A program made the position numbers and the translations under genes. The notes under the pieces are model-generated. The model worked only from the letters and a program-made list of their open reading frames with translations. It was not told the origin of the DNA and made no database searches. A stretch of 64,000 nucleotides of DNA from Epinephelus fuscoguttatus. Lineage: Eukaryota; Chordata; Actinopteri; Perciformes; Serranidae. Numbering within the stretch: position 1 is the first letter of the stretch; every line of letters starts with the position of its first letter. Where the stretch lies: positions 26,126,322 to 26,190,321 of the forward strand of contig NC_064753.1 of the NCBI RefSeq assembly GCF_011397635.1. The letters run 5' to 3'. Shown here piece by piece: positions 1 to 13,000 of this stretch.

Positions 1-373
1 TTTAAAAAGTGAAGTAAGGTCAAAAAGATAATGCATCATTTCAGTAGATTAAAGATCCCCTACAAATGACACTGAAAACAGGGAGCTCTGTAACTTCACA
101 CAGTGAAAAACTGCATAAACAAAGAATTAAACTGAAGCATGCAGAGAAATCAGGAATCGTTCATGAATAGTAGCTGAATATTAAGTTGCACAGTGGACAA
201 CATGGAATACGATATTTAAAGATGGACAGAGTTCATTTAACCCTTTAGAGCTTCATAAAGCAGCAGCTATAACTGAATTTCAACATGTTTTAATAGTTGT
301 AACCTCAGGTTTTGCACATGTTTGAATCTGCTTAACTTCTACTAACTTCAGTCTTTCAAACTATTTTAAATAG

Positions 374-685
<312 letters not shown>

Positions 686-765
686 ACACTCAGAGCTTCA
701 GACATATAGAAGAGATTTAAGAAATTTAGATTCAGAGGTTTGTCTGACCTTGTCTGCACAAACCT

Positions 766-771
766 AATAAA
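766..771 (+). terminator. tex9 poly(A) signal
   Basis: AATAAA lies 81 bases after the tex9 stop codon. It is the first canonical signal downstream, so the 3' UTR is short and ends around 785-800, close to the convergent mns1 stop at 931. Confidence 0.6.
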
Positions 772-930
772 AACATGTCACTAAATCATGTTGTTGTTAC
801 TGAATACTAAACAAGTTCTATCATATAAACTGAGAAATTAATTTTTGTGGTCACTGATAAAGTGCTACTCAGTTAACTGTAACCTTAAACTGCCATCTAG
901 TGGCTGAGTATGCAATGACAGGGACAGAGT

Positions 931-3900
931 TCACTCGTCGTCTTCCCAGCCATCGTCAGAGAAGATATCTGCCTGACGTGTTCTAAAGTTTCTTCTGAAG
1001 TCTTCATCAAAGTGCTCCAGGTCTTCTTCACGGAGCAAACCCTGAAAATGTTTAACTCATGGTCATACATGAGTGATATGAACATGTGTAATTTTATTTA
1101 TGATTCATACACTGCATCATACCTTTGGTAGGTATCCAAGGAGTTTAGTTGCGTGACGTTTAAGAAGTCGCTGCCTCTCTTCTTCAATGATCTGTCTGCG
1201 CAGTGCCTCCCTCTCTTGCTCAAGTGCTCTTTCTTTAGCCTCATGTTCCTTTAAGGGAGAGATCAATTGCAGTGTCACAGCAGGTCATTTAAAACTGACA
1301 TTAGAGTCAAAGATGATACGCTGCAGCTTAATACATCTTAAGACTTTGCAAGTGCTCAATATCAAATATCATTGAGGTTGCTGCTAACTGTTCCTTCCAG
1401 GGTGTAATGCTAGCAGCATAACCTCTGACAACAAAACTATCAAGAATCAGACCTTATTCTTGGTTTGATCATGCACACAGAGAGCTTGGTGCGTACCATG
1501 TAGGCCTCACGCTGCTGTCTTCTGTCTTCTATCAGTTTCTCCACTTCGCGTTTGTGCTCGAGTTGTTTCATGCGTCGTTTCTGAGCGTTCATCTGCTCCA
1601 GCCGATCGTCCTCTGCAAACTTAGCCATCATCATTTTCTTGAAGGCCTCCTCCTCCTCTTTCTCCGCCTGCCTCCGCATCTCTTTGAAAGCCATCTGCTC
1701 CTGGCAGGTCTGCTGCATCATCAGCCTCTGTCTGATTTTCTTCTCCATCTCTTCCTGTTGGAGGAAAGTTTTAAAAAACATTAAGATAATTCACAGGCGC
1801 ACACAGGAGTCTGCATGTCTCTCATCTCATAGCGGCCATTTTTCCTTGTTTAAAGATACTTTATAAGCCAAACAATTAAAAAAAAAAAGGCTGACACATT
1901 AATCATTAATCAATAATCAACTAGTTGTAATCATTGCATGCATCCCTAGTATCCAATATATTGGTCATAAATTTGTCTCAACTGTCAACTTCATTACAGT
2001 ACGAACTGTTGAGCATGGATGCTTATAAAGTGAGACAGTAATGTGATACTTACAATGTCTCTCTGCCTGTTAGCCTCCTCTTGTTCTTCTAAATAAAGTT
2101 CCTCACGGACTCGCTCCATCTCTTCACGCTGCTGCCTCTCCTCTTCAATCTTCTCAGACAGCTAGAGGAGGAAATAAAGGAGTTATGTTTGGTGCCAAAC
2201 ACAGGTGTCACTGATGAATGAATAAAAGTGTCAACATTAAATAAAAAATATGTCTCAACCATTTTATGAAGCTGCTCCTTTGCTTCTTCTCTCTCTTTGA
2301 TCTTAGCTATTCTGCTCTCTTCCATCTGCTGCTGTTGGCTTGCAAGTTCCATGATGCGTCTGTTCTCAGCCTCCATTTTCTCTTGCTCCATGCGTCTCCA
2401 TTCGGCCTGCTGTCTCTTGAATTCCTCAATGTGCTGCTGAGTGGCTCTGACCTTCTCCAGTTTCAGCTGTCTCTCCCTTCAAGAATTTTTTTTTAAAAAA
2501 AATCCATCATTCTACGGAAAACTTGACATTTTCTCTGGAAGAAGACAGATGCTAGTGGACACTTAATTTGGAAGGTATACTCATACTGAACCAATGAATA
2601 GAAAATATGTATGGTATTTATCTGCATGGATAGTTACTCACTATATTGTTTATCATTTCTGCCAATATATCCCCCTAAATCCTACACACTGGACCTTTAA
2701 GTTTTTAAGTTTTAATTGAATGCAATGGTCCTTGTGCGCTGGATATTATATGATTTGACTTAACATGTCTACTTTCTTGGATTCAACAGACCAGTATAAG
2801 CAAGTCCAAATTAAATCCATGGAATTCAAGTTTTTTCTCACACGAATATCTTATATCTTACTGTTGCATTGTGCACTCATGATACAGACTGTAAGACTTG
2901 GCAATTAAGTACTTACATCTGATCCTCCTCATAAATCTTCCTGACAATCTCATCAACCATGAGCTTCTCTTTGAGGAACTCCTCATACGCCTCTTGTCTC
3001 TTGCGCTCCCTCTCCATGAGCTGCTGCTCCAGCTCTCTCTGATACTGCGCCAGCTCCTCTTGGCGCTTCTGCTCCAGCTTCTGCTTCTCAGCGGCTGCTC
3101 GCTCATGTTCACTCTTCATCCTGCGAGCAAAGTCTGTCTCCTCACGCTAATGTCAGAGAGAAGACATATACAGTGTAAAAAATATTCTGTATTTCAAATT
3201 TCCACTTGAAATCAAAGTTTCATAAAGTTAAAAGCTGCTTATCAGGAGGAATATGACCATTTTTCACTCCTGAATTATTTTTCCAAGAACTTTGATAATG
3301 AGCCTTGGTGCATAAAATAGTCTTTAACAACATTTTCTGAATTTAATATCACTGGATCACTGCCCAGTGGCTATTACACAAAGAAAAGCATCTGGACTTA
3401 TTAAAAGGAAGATATTTTGAAAAATAAAATCCACCTTTTGCAACCAGCACTTCAATGAGGTTGGTGCTCACCATTGTCCCAAGCCTTGTAGCCTCCTGCT
3501 CAGCAATCTGTGCAGCTCGTTCCTTATTCAGATATGCAGACTTCAGCTTTGACTCCAGCTCTCGAAGCTCCATGCTGAAGAGTATTTGAAAATCAACAGT
3601 ATGAAGAGACCAAAGTAGAGAAAAGCACACAAAAGCAAAATGTTGCATTTGTATGTTGACCCAGATACAGGGCTGTTTCAGGACACTCTGGGGGGCCCAG
3701 GCAAGAGGCACCTTGGAGAGACACTGGACTTCTCAGTTGCCGGCAAGCCCTTATCTTGCGCCATATTTGACAGGAATACGGTGTCTGTGACCCCTATTCA
3801 ACCCACAACCGGCAGGATTCGCCTTTAGTTTCTGCTGCTGGTTGAAATCCGTACTCGCACAGCGTGCTCCTGAATGATTTGTTTTGCTTGCACAAAACTA

Positions 3901-6422
3901 GTTTTAGTTGCAAATGCGAGTAAAACGCTCGCACCATAGAGCTCCGTGGAAAACAAATCACTGTAGCATATATAAACACATCTAACCTACAAGTAAAAAG
4001 AAATAAATAATAACTTTGACTGCTTAAAGATACTCAATAGCTCAGATAATACCTGAAATGTCACTGGATACAAACCACCGCAGCAGCATATTGAGTGCCA
4101 GGTGGCCAGCGTGCGCCGTTATTGGATGGTGCATGGACACGCAATTGGACTTTGAACTTATCCCACAGTAGTGGTACCGTGAGGTACCGTAGTACTACAG
4201 TACTCCAACAATGCTAGCGCAGGTGGCAACCAATCATGCGGGACATGGTCTCAATTTCTGTGACGCGTGAAAAGAGACAGAAATGCTGTGCAGTCCCGCA
4301 CGATGCGGGACGTCTGGTCACCCTACTTCCACTCCCACTCACAAGCAGTAGCTAGTAGGGGGCCCCATTAGGGGGGATCCCAACGTGTTGTCGTTGTTGC
4401 AGTGTCTATAGGGGTTCCATCATATTGTTAGTAATATGGACCAATGTCTGCTGTCTCTGGGGGTCCCCTTCCAGCTTGGGGCCCTAGGCAATTGCCTAGT
4501 TTGCCTGTCCGGTTGACGGCCCTGCCCAGATATACAGTAAGTCAAGGTAATGACTTAAATGTTCATACCTGTTCTCTTTAATGTACTGCCTCATTTTCTC
4601 TTCTCTCTGTGTCTCATAGTTGATGCGGGCCAGCTCCTTAGCAATTCTCTCCTCTTGTTCAAGTTGCTTCTCTCTATTTGTTCTCTCCTCCTCTGCCTGC
4701 AAGTCAGATTTTATTATGATTATCTACATCTGAGTTAGGATAAATGACAGTTAATATCTTGATGATGATAAAGCAACGTGTTTGGATTTCAGGTAAAAAC
4801 CTGTTTTAATAATGGCAGTTACCAATAAAACTTAAATCAACCAGCTACTGGTAAATCTAGACTATTGCTCACAATCCCTCCCTGTTACCCACAAAATAAG
4901 CCTCCTGAAAAAACATTAATTTACATCTCCCCCTTATTTCACATTTCATTTTGTGGTTTATTTATTTTTTCCAGCGAAAAACAAAGAAGGGCCATTTCAG
5001 TCTGATTATCAGAATTCAAAAGTTCTAGTATATGTGAAAGAAACATTCAATATCACCAGTAAACGATTAATCTCTGTAGTACATTAAATCAAAGTGTGGC
5101 TTCTAAGTAGCCTGGGTCAAACGCTGAATGTAAAAAGTAATGAGTAATATGTTGCACTGCATCCACTTTTCATAATGTCTGTTGTGATCTGTAGCCTCTG
5201 TTGTATGGTTAAATGTTGTTTTGTATTTTTGTATGTATGTGAATTTAGGTGAAACAGTCCTGGGATGTAAGACAAACATTTAGAATTTCTATTCTGGCTA
5301 TAAAGTCAAATAAAATCAAATCAAATCAAAATTAAGGACGCACAATATTGGATTTTTTTGCAGATATCCGATATGTAACAACTAATTTGGTTGATAACCC
5401 ATACCGATATAGACACTTTCCCCCCCCACTTAATTTTATGCATAAATACTCTTCCTGTGATGGTTCTGATAGTATACTGGCCGATACCGATGACACGGCG
5501 ATATTATCGTGCATCCCTAATCAAAACACATTCGCACTAATAAAAAGTTCAGTAAAAAGTAATATCCTAGGATCGAACCTTAAATATAAGTGCACATAAG
5601 TCTTTTTAACAATTAAATTTAATTTTCTCTTAAATAATATTTGTATGACCCCTTTAATTTGGTCATCACACCAAAGTAGAACATTCAAAGAAAACCTGAC
5701 ACCATTTCAATCACTATCCTATTTCTCTGCACAACAATTATTTGGTCATATTGTACAAAATTGTGTGTGTGTTTCTAAACATAAATATCTGTATACATTT
5801 TTCTTTAATAATACTATTGGGTGTTTTTTTTTAAATATACATTTGTTAACTCATGTTATTGTACTTATTTTGTATCATAATCTAATTTATTTTTGTCTTA
5901 TTCATACAATTTCTATGTGTGTAGCATGAAGTGAGCCACAACTAAACTTCACTCTTCAGCTCTGTATAATCACAACAAGGCCAATCCTTGGACCATAAAG
6001 TTCATGTTCATTTAACCCTGGCAACTTGTCAAACATTAAATGCACAACATAATCCCATACCTTCAGCATAGCGCTCTCCATTTGCCTCTCCCTGATCTCC
6101 TCCTGCACCTGCCTCAGGTATCTCTTCCTCTCAAAGCTCTCCTCGTCCTGCAGACAGGCCTGCAGCTGCCTGTCTCTGGATACACGCTGAGCCTCCTGCT
6201 GCCTGTGCTGCTCCTGCTTCTGCCGCTGAAACATTAACCTCTGCTGCTGGTTGGACGCCCAGTTACGACTCTGAAAAAGTTGTTAAATAAGACACATAAG
6301 AAAACACTGAAAAACACTAACAGGTGCTGTGTCAGCAGTGTGGTAACTTAGCAGTTTGTAGCACTCAAGCTAATGTTAACTCTAACCTCGGTTTGGCAAT
6401 GAGGATTTACCATATTTACCAT
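931..6422 (-). CDS. mns1: mns1 (meiosis-specific nuclear structural protein 1), complete, 10 coding exons
   Basis: Coding exons in transcript order: 6422-6387, 6270-6061, 4696-4569, 3574-3472, 3146-2917, 2476-2260, 2161-2054, 1754-1497, 1248-1123, 1041-931. All have GT-AG borders. Their lengths sum to 1527 nt, giving 508 residues, close to the roughly 495 of mammalian MNS1. The protein is almost wholly Glu/Arg/Lys/Gln-rich coiled coil, with runs such as RQKQEQHRQQEAQR and MRRQAEKEEEEAFKKMMMAK, and an acidic end DIFSDDGWEDDE. MNS1 is an inner protein of motile axonemes, needed for sperm flagella and left-right patterning (family knowledge). The start codon is chosen because ATG at 6422 opens the first exon with a clean GT donor at 6386. 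A second in-frame ATG follows three codons later. Intron 3 carries a hAT element at 3668-4524 and intron 2 a short MITE at 5333-5519. ORFs on the opposite strand here are shadows of the coiled coil. Confidence 0.95.
3668..4524. mobile_element. non-autonomous hAT element in mns1 intron 3
   Basis: 857 bp bounded by near-matching inverted ends (CAGGGCTGT at the left, CAGGGCCGT at the right read inward) and flanked by a perfect 8-bp target duplication, cccagata, at 3660-3667 and 4525-4532. CAGGG ends with 8-bp duplications are diagnostic of hAT transposons. No transposase ORF is visible. About 240 bp of the interior (3720-3960) is shared with the element at 38188-39179, suggesting a common parent or a nested repeat. 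Confidence 0.85.
5333..5519. mobile_element. short hAT-like MITE in mns1 intron 2
   Basis: A 187-bp element running from taaggacgcacaata to a right end that reads tagggatgcacgata on the other strand. It is flanked by atcaaaat and atcaaaac (7 of 8 matching). The interior has repeated ATATCG/CGATA words typical of teleost hAT MITEs. Too short to code. Confidence 0.7.
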
Positions 6423-6601
6423 GTTTGTGGCGTTTTTTGTCGATTCCCGCCTCTTAACTTATATCCTCTTGTTTCTTTGATTCGTAAACGCGTTTGAATT
6501 ATTTAACCTTAAACGAGTTTCGGTGTGTTAGCGTCATGAGAGATCAATGAGCCGTTGGTAAACTAAAGTGTCGCTGGGTCTCCTCGGTTGTTTGGCTCAT
6601 C

Positions 6602-6615
6602 GTTGTCCTGGAAAC
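6602..6615. promoter_or_regulatory. candidate RFX X-box upstream of mns1
   Basis: GTTGTCCTGGAAAC matches the palindromic X-box GTTGCCATGGCAAC at 11 of 14 positions and sits about 180 bp upstream of the mns1 start codon. A CCAAT box follows at 6637-6641. RFX factors drive many ciliary genes, so an X-box here fits mns1 biology. The match is imperfect and no binding is shown. Confidence 0.5.
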
Positions 6616-6659
6616 GCCGCGTCTCCCTACGCTCAACCAATAAAAAGGAGCGTTGATAC

Positions 6660-7700
6660 TGACGTCAGGTCCGGGAAAATCAAAACGAGTTTGTCTATCT
6701 ATCTATCTGCCCGTTTTTGTGGCTGTTTGTAAATTAAAAATACAAGTAAAAATAAATAATAAGAGCGTTTCAACTCAAGTTTTCCGTAGGACTAACCACA
6801 GCACCTAAATTGTTTAACTGCCTTTTCCTCTTTTTTCCCCCTTTTTTAGTTTATATATTTTGTTTTCTTTTCTTCTATTTTTTTAAATTATTATTTTTTA
6901 ATTATTATTATTTTTTTGTAAATATTTGTCTTTATAAACAGATGCTCAAATTACAGTGCAGAAGTTCCAAAACTGTCAGCTTCCCATTGGAGCATTTGAA
7001 AATATTATTTTAAAAAGAAAGTAAAATAAAAAGGACAAAGATACTTATCCAATAACATGAGAGGCAAAAACAACTACAAAAACAAACAAATACACTCACA
7101 CAAAAAATAATTAAATATAAGGATAATATTGAGCTAAACCTCAGGACATTTTGATGTACAAACATAGATTAATAAATTGACAAATAGATCAGAAATGTTA
7201 GTTTTCTTTTTAAACGTGTTGTTAGTTATATATTTTACCATTATTATTTAAAAAATAATTTTATATGTATGTTTCATTGTTGATTATTTAAACTTTAATG
7301 AGGCTTACTTGTATAGCAGTGCGCTATGAAACTGACTTATGAAAGATACCTTTTAGTTTCTCCTTTCCTTGTTTAGTTGCAAGTGTAGTTAATGTTGAAC
7401 TGGTCTTTCGTACAGTGGCTTATGTTTTATAGTCTATGGTAATGGTATCATAAAATTTGAAATAATGAAATCCAGAAATTCTAAAAAGAAAAATCTCTGT
7501 TATATAACACATAATTTCCCTGCTCTGCTGAACTACAATGCATTTGTTCACGTGCATGGTAAAAAGGCTTACAATACAGGTCACACATGTCTTACGTATA
7601 AATAAAAATAACATCCAAACATCTGCACTCTCTGGAAACATTGACAAACAGGACCCTACAGTTTAAAGCAACATTCAGAAAAACAACACCCAAAGACTCA
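6660..7700. other. intergenic, AT-rich, no gene seen
   Basis: Sequence between the mns1 promoter and the znf280d 3' end. It holds long T- and A-rich runs (6810-6925, 7020-7130) and a few short spurious ORFs in low-complexity sequence. I see no splice-bounded exon, RNA gene or recognisable transposon. Confidence 0.6.
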
Positions 7701-7718
7701 AACCTCTTGTATTAAAGA

Positions 7719-7724
7719 TTTATT
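7719..7724 (-). terminator. probable znf280d poly(A) signal
   Basis: AATAAA on the minus strand, at the end of a roughly 2.3-kb stretch (7.7-10.0 kb) without coding signal downstream of the znf280d stop. This reads best as a long 3' UTR. Part of it (about 8930-9120) resembles an intronic stretch at 12650-12850, so the UTR contains an old interspersed repeat. Confidence 0.5.
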
Positions 7725-10020
7725 TACATAACAAACTACAGGAAAACACTGACCCAAACCCAGTTTATAGATCTCTGAGGAAAATGTGTCCGAAGGAGAG
7801 CACAATATCTGAAGAGGAATGTATTCAAAACAGACTCGGGGTTACATGTACGGTGCCATCACAGACATAGGTGCATTTACAGACTTGCTCTACAGATACT
7901 GTATATACAAGTGAAAACCCTTTTTTTAAAAAAAGAATGACTTTTGAGATATTAAGTCACACAAAGTAAACAAATCATACAGTATAAAATATTCACAGAG
8001 CTACAGGGAATTAGCCTTTTTTTTTTTTTCAAACCATAGATGCAAAATAAAAGGCAACTTTATCAACCTGCAGCTGGGATGTAAAAAAACGGTGGACAGA
8101 TTTATCAAGTTATTTTATCATGTCGTGCTGAGTACCTCCACCAGAACCGTATACATTTCTTTTACAAGCTGGCACATACAACAAAATTTAAACAATAAAA
8201 TCTATTTGAGTACAACGGTATATTATTCTGCTCACTCCTCAAGTAGTTGTGGTTATTTTCCACCTAATATCCCATCACTGCTTAATTTTTCTCTTTTTTA
8301 TGCTAGCATTTTCTTTACATGCACTATATATTTCTTAACAGTTCAAAGGAACTTTCTGAGTGTTGAGATACACGTTACTCTGGGATGTTCAAAGGCAGCT
8401 GGTAACAATATAATGTACCTGCACCACATCAATTACAGATCATTATTTCTGCCACAAACCAGGAATTTTCTACTAGCAACGTAAACATCTCAGTGATAAT
8501 ATATGTTGTTGCTATAGCAACCTCAATCCAATATAACAGAGCATATAAAACATAATTTAAAGGTTATAGAATGACAGCAAACCACAGATTAAGGGAAGGT
8601 AAAAACCGAGGACCTGATGATGACTTAAAAACATCTTAAATCAAGATACCAATGTGAATTTAATCTGATGGAAGTAGGAAGTGTGTTTCTGTATTTTGAC
8701 TTTTAAACGGACTGCAAAGAGAATTTAAACAGTAACTTCGTCATCTTTCAATCTGGACCCCTCTTTTCCAATGAAACAGGTCCAGGATTGAGCTAGACCA
8801 CTGAAAATAAGCTGCAATGTAACATCAACGGGCCCTTGCTCCATCCTTTTTCTTTAACTAGAAACAGCCCCAATATCGCTATCACCAGAACCCACCAGAC
8901 TCCATTTACATAAACAGTCATTTTATCATTGTACAACACACTTCATTCAAAGTTGACAAAAACAAAATAAAATTCATAAAAACCATCTTGGGTTGACTTT
9001 CCACTATTCCAACAATCACCAGCTCTGGTTTGGTTTAAATAAACCCCAAATTAACTGAGTTAGATGTGAAAATATGCCGGCTCTACACACACTAAATTAC
9101 TGTTTATTTAAATGGAGTCTGGGGAGTTTGCTGATAGGGATTTGGGCGCTGTTTCTGGATGAACAAAAATGATCTTATTCTTTAACAAAAATGTCTATCT
9201 CTGTAGGATTCTTTACATGATATTATCAGACATTTAAAATAATAATCTGAGCATGTAAGTGGCAGAAACAACCACCTTTAGTGGATGTAAACTGACTATG
9301 CCAAGCGACCCGAGTGGTTACACTGCAGCCTGTTTCGGCGCTGCTGGCTGCAACACTCTTGCTAAATACTGGACCAGTTTAAAGAAGCTGTTGTCTCCAT
9401 TAGTCACTTGTACACAAAGATCTGATAAAACAGGGTCCAGGTTAAAGCACTGAAGTTACCCTTTAAATTGCATCAATAAATCACCAGAGAACATGAGCAT
9501 TTATTTGCTGTGCCACCGTGTTGATTTTTTAAATTCAAAAACGGGTTCATCTTTCTCAGTTAAGCAAATCAAACATGATCTGAGCTGACATCGACAATCA
9601 GGAAGCCAAAAACTGTCCTCTTTATGGCAGATGGAGTTTCCTTACAGACAACATCAACCACTTTGTGAAATCTTTAAGAAATATAAAATGAGCCACAGTC
9701 ATTTAAGTTTAATTTCTGATGTTTAAAAGTATGACTATGCAAATTCTTTCACTATATAGGTTATAGGGCAGCTATGACGACTTTAGGTGACGTAGTTTTG
9801 TTCATAAATACAAAGATACTTTTAATCTATTCAGGCAATAAAGTTTGACAGAAGAGTAAAAAAAAATCTGATAAAATATTTTTCATGGTTTTTAAAATGG
9901 ACTCGCCAAACAAAGACAAAGAAACAATGCTGAGGTATGACAGATGAAACAGTTGTTCTTAAATCTATAACTGCGCAGTCTTCTCATGTGTCATATGCAT
10001 TGTTCAGTCAATGTACAGGT

Positions 10021-13000
10021 TCATTCTGTTTTAGTTTGTTGTTCCTCAGCCTCGGGTTCAGGGAGCTCCTCTTTGACAACTGCGCTCTCTGAGTTACCCA
10101 CTGACTCTTCACAGGGGTCTAAAACGTCCTCTGATGTACAGGAAGATGACAAAGCGGGAAGTGACGCTTGCTTTTCTCCTTCAGAGGTACCTTCACTGAC
10201 ACTCATCTCTGCGGATTCCTTTTCCTTTTCCTTATCATCTGCTGGCAACATCGGCTCTGGTTCTGGTGGCTCAACGGCGGCGGGAGTAACACTTTCAGAT
10301 GTGGCGCTTTCAGATATGACGCTTTCAGATGTGATGCTTTCAGCTGGTTTTAAGTCCATTTCCTTTGGTTTTTGATCGGACGGTGGCGTCAAGACAAACA
10401 TGACTTTTGCTGGCTGCCTGGACAGGAGACTCCTGCATGAAACAAAAACATCCTTTAGATTTACATGCAGCCTTTAGCAATAAGCTATTATCAATATTAA
10501 ATAGCAGTCCTTGACATTTGTTCCTGAAACTTTGTGTTGTTGCAGAAATTTGTGCACACAGCTGCCTGGCTGTTTGTCAATGTGACGACTGCTAGAGCAT
10601 CAACATTAACGCTCTCTGCATATATGGTCAGAATGAAACAGTTTGACTGGCTGTATGAAAACAAGTTCTTCACCTACATAGGTAAGGATGTAGATGGGGC
10701 CCAACTGGTTAATGCATGGACAGGGGGCGCCACTGTGAAACCAACCCCTTTTCTTTTAGAGTTTTTTCTTAAAGGAGAACACAGGAAATGGGATTTACAG
10801 ACCTGATTTGTATGCTGAAGCAGAATAAAACATGCAATTTAATTTCAGGTGGACTTTAATTCGGTAAATGTTCTGTGGTCTTTGACACTGTCAAGCATTT
10901 CCTACAGATTAAAGATTGTCTGATAAATCAGGACAAGTAGTTTCTACTCACAATCGATCTTTGGCTTTGATATCTGCTGGATTAAAAACAAGAGACAAAC
11001 CTTTTCAAGAAACTTGTCACACTAAATACCAGCTATTAATCAGGTGGTCGTACTAAGAAAAAACATACCTCTCTCCTGAATGACTTTGCATATGTGATGG
11101 GGTCTATCAGTTAAGTGTTTGGTCATCAGGTCACCGCCTGATGCATCCACAAGGAGGTCACAGTTGAGACAGACCAGCGTCAATCTGGGGAAAAACAAAA
11201 TTGTCTGCCATGTCCAATTTCAAACAGGAAACACTTTGTATTTAAGGCTGAATGTTTGATAGACTTTATGAAGCACACTTACTTTAATGCAGATGAATTC
11301 CTCTTGTAATCCATTTTCAAAAATCTGTTTTTGGTTATGGTGCTATGAAACCTAACGAAGACCAAAGAAAGATTAATTAGATAAATACACTGGGCCTAAA
11401 ATAAAGTGCCACAAATGTTAATTCAATTCAAATTTGTACTCACTTGATCATGTGGTTACCAATGGAAACTTTGCAACTTGTCCGATATCTGCACGCACCA
11501 CAATTTGAAGCCATTGGGAAATGAGAAAAGAAGTCATCAACTTGTCCGTTGCACTCGATGCACGTGTACCGCCCTCCGTTGACTCTGATATTTGGAAATA
11601 AAACACAGCACAAAACACAAAGATATTTAAACATTGAAAATCATTTCTTTTCATGGCTCAAGTCAGATTTTAAGACATTGAAAAGAAAGAATTATTAGAA
11701 ATTTGTTGTCATTTATTTTAACTGTATATAATTACTTTTCTTAATTGTGCAATGACAGGCCAGCAGGTTCCTCACTAGTCCGAAATCTTCTATTACACCA
11801 CTGTATTATCTTCCTAAAGGCTCGTATCTCGTGACTGACTCCAGCATATTGTTTTTGATTGCTGAGCCCAATTAACCAAATATCACACTCATTAGTTTGT
11901 TAAAGAAAGAAATCCCTCTCTATCTGCTCTACACCATATTATTTTTAGCCAGCCTAATGAGGACTGTCTGGAAAATTAATTGAAAATGCAATTAGCTACT
12001 TTGTGTCCTGCGAGGCTTTAATAACGTCTATTAATCTGATCCCACCCTGTCATAAATACCCAGGGGGTGGGGCTCGACATTAGTGGTGGGGGTGGGATGG
12101 GGCCCTGAATGATTCAGGGGGCCCAAAGCTGGACAGGCTAGAGATTATAGATTATTTATTTTTTGAAGGGGGGAAGATCCAAGTTTTTTGAGCCACATGC
12201 ATGTTCAAGAGTCCAAACAATTTTTTGAGACATAGAAACAGAATAAATAAAAAGGTAATTTGAGTAGTACAAAAGAAAACTGTGATTGTTATTAATCGTT
12301 ATGGTGACAACACATGTTACTGGGACCGTTAAGTCACATTCACTAGTTTGAGAGCTGTGTTAAGGCCTATTCTTTCACCTGTTTTCCTTATCAAACAGAA
12401 GAATACAATAGAGTACACCAATACGGGGCGTCGGTGGCTTAGTGGTAGAGCAGGCGCCCCATGTACAAGGCTGTTGCCGCAGCAGCCCTTTGCTGCATGT
12501 CACTCCCTCTCTCCCTCCCTTTCACACTTGTCTGTCCTATCGATTAAAAGCTTAAAAAATGCCCCCCCAAAAAAATCATAAAAAAAAAAGTACACCAATA
12601 CAAGTTTCTCTCCTTTACTGGATGAAGGCTATCTTCAGCTCAATTGCATTGATAACTCGTGATAAACAATTCATTCAACCTCGACAGAAACAAGATAAAA
12701 CTCACCAACACTGTCTTAGTTAGTCTCGTTTGTTGTCTAGTTTGCTAGTCCACTGTTCCCACAATCACCAACCCCAGTTTGGTCAAAACAAATCCTTAAT
12801 TCACTAAGTTTGAGTAGTGAAAACATGCTGATCTACACGCTTTTTATTGCTTCTATCTGTGCCTCTGAGCAGTGGCACTCATTCTTCGGAGGCAGCTACA
12901 GTAACATCACGTTCTAACAAACATGCAATTAATTGCAACAAAATAAACAGGGAAATAACAGTCACAGTGATTTTTTCAAAATAAGGGATTGCTTAGTTTT

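Noticed and set aside
1554-1784. Plus-strand Leu-rich ORFs over mns1 exons (also at 2266-2496, 2898-3209 and 6040-6237)
   Set aside because: They are antisense shadows of Glu/Lys-rich coiled-coil codons and stop at the exon borders of mns1.
10168-10353. Plus-strand ORFs over the last znf280d exon
   Set aside because: Antisense of the acidic C-terminal exon, with no splice or start context of their own.
12425-12500. tRNA gene (A and B box-like words)
   Set aside because: Cannot fold into a full cloverleaf. It is followed by a pyrimidine-rich body and A-tail and flanked by a 13-bp duplication, so it is a SINE head.
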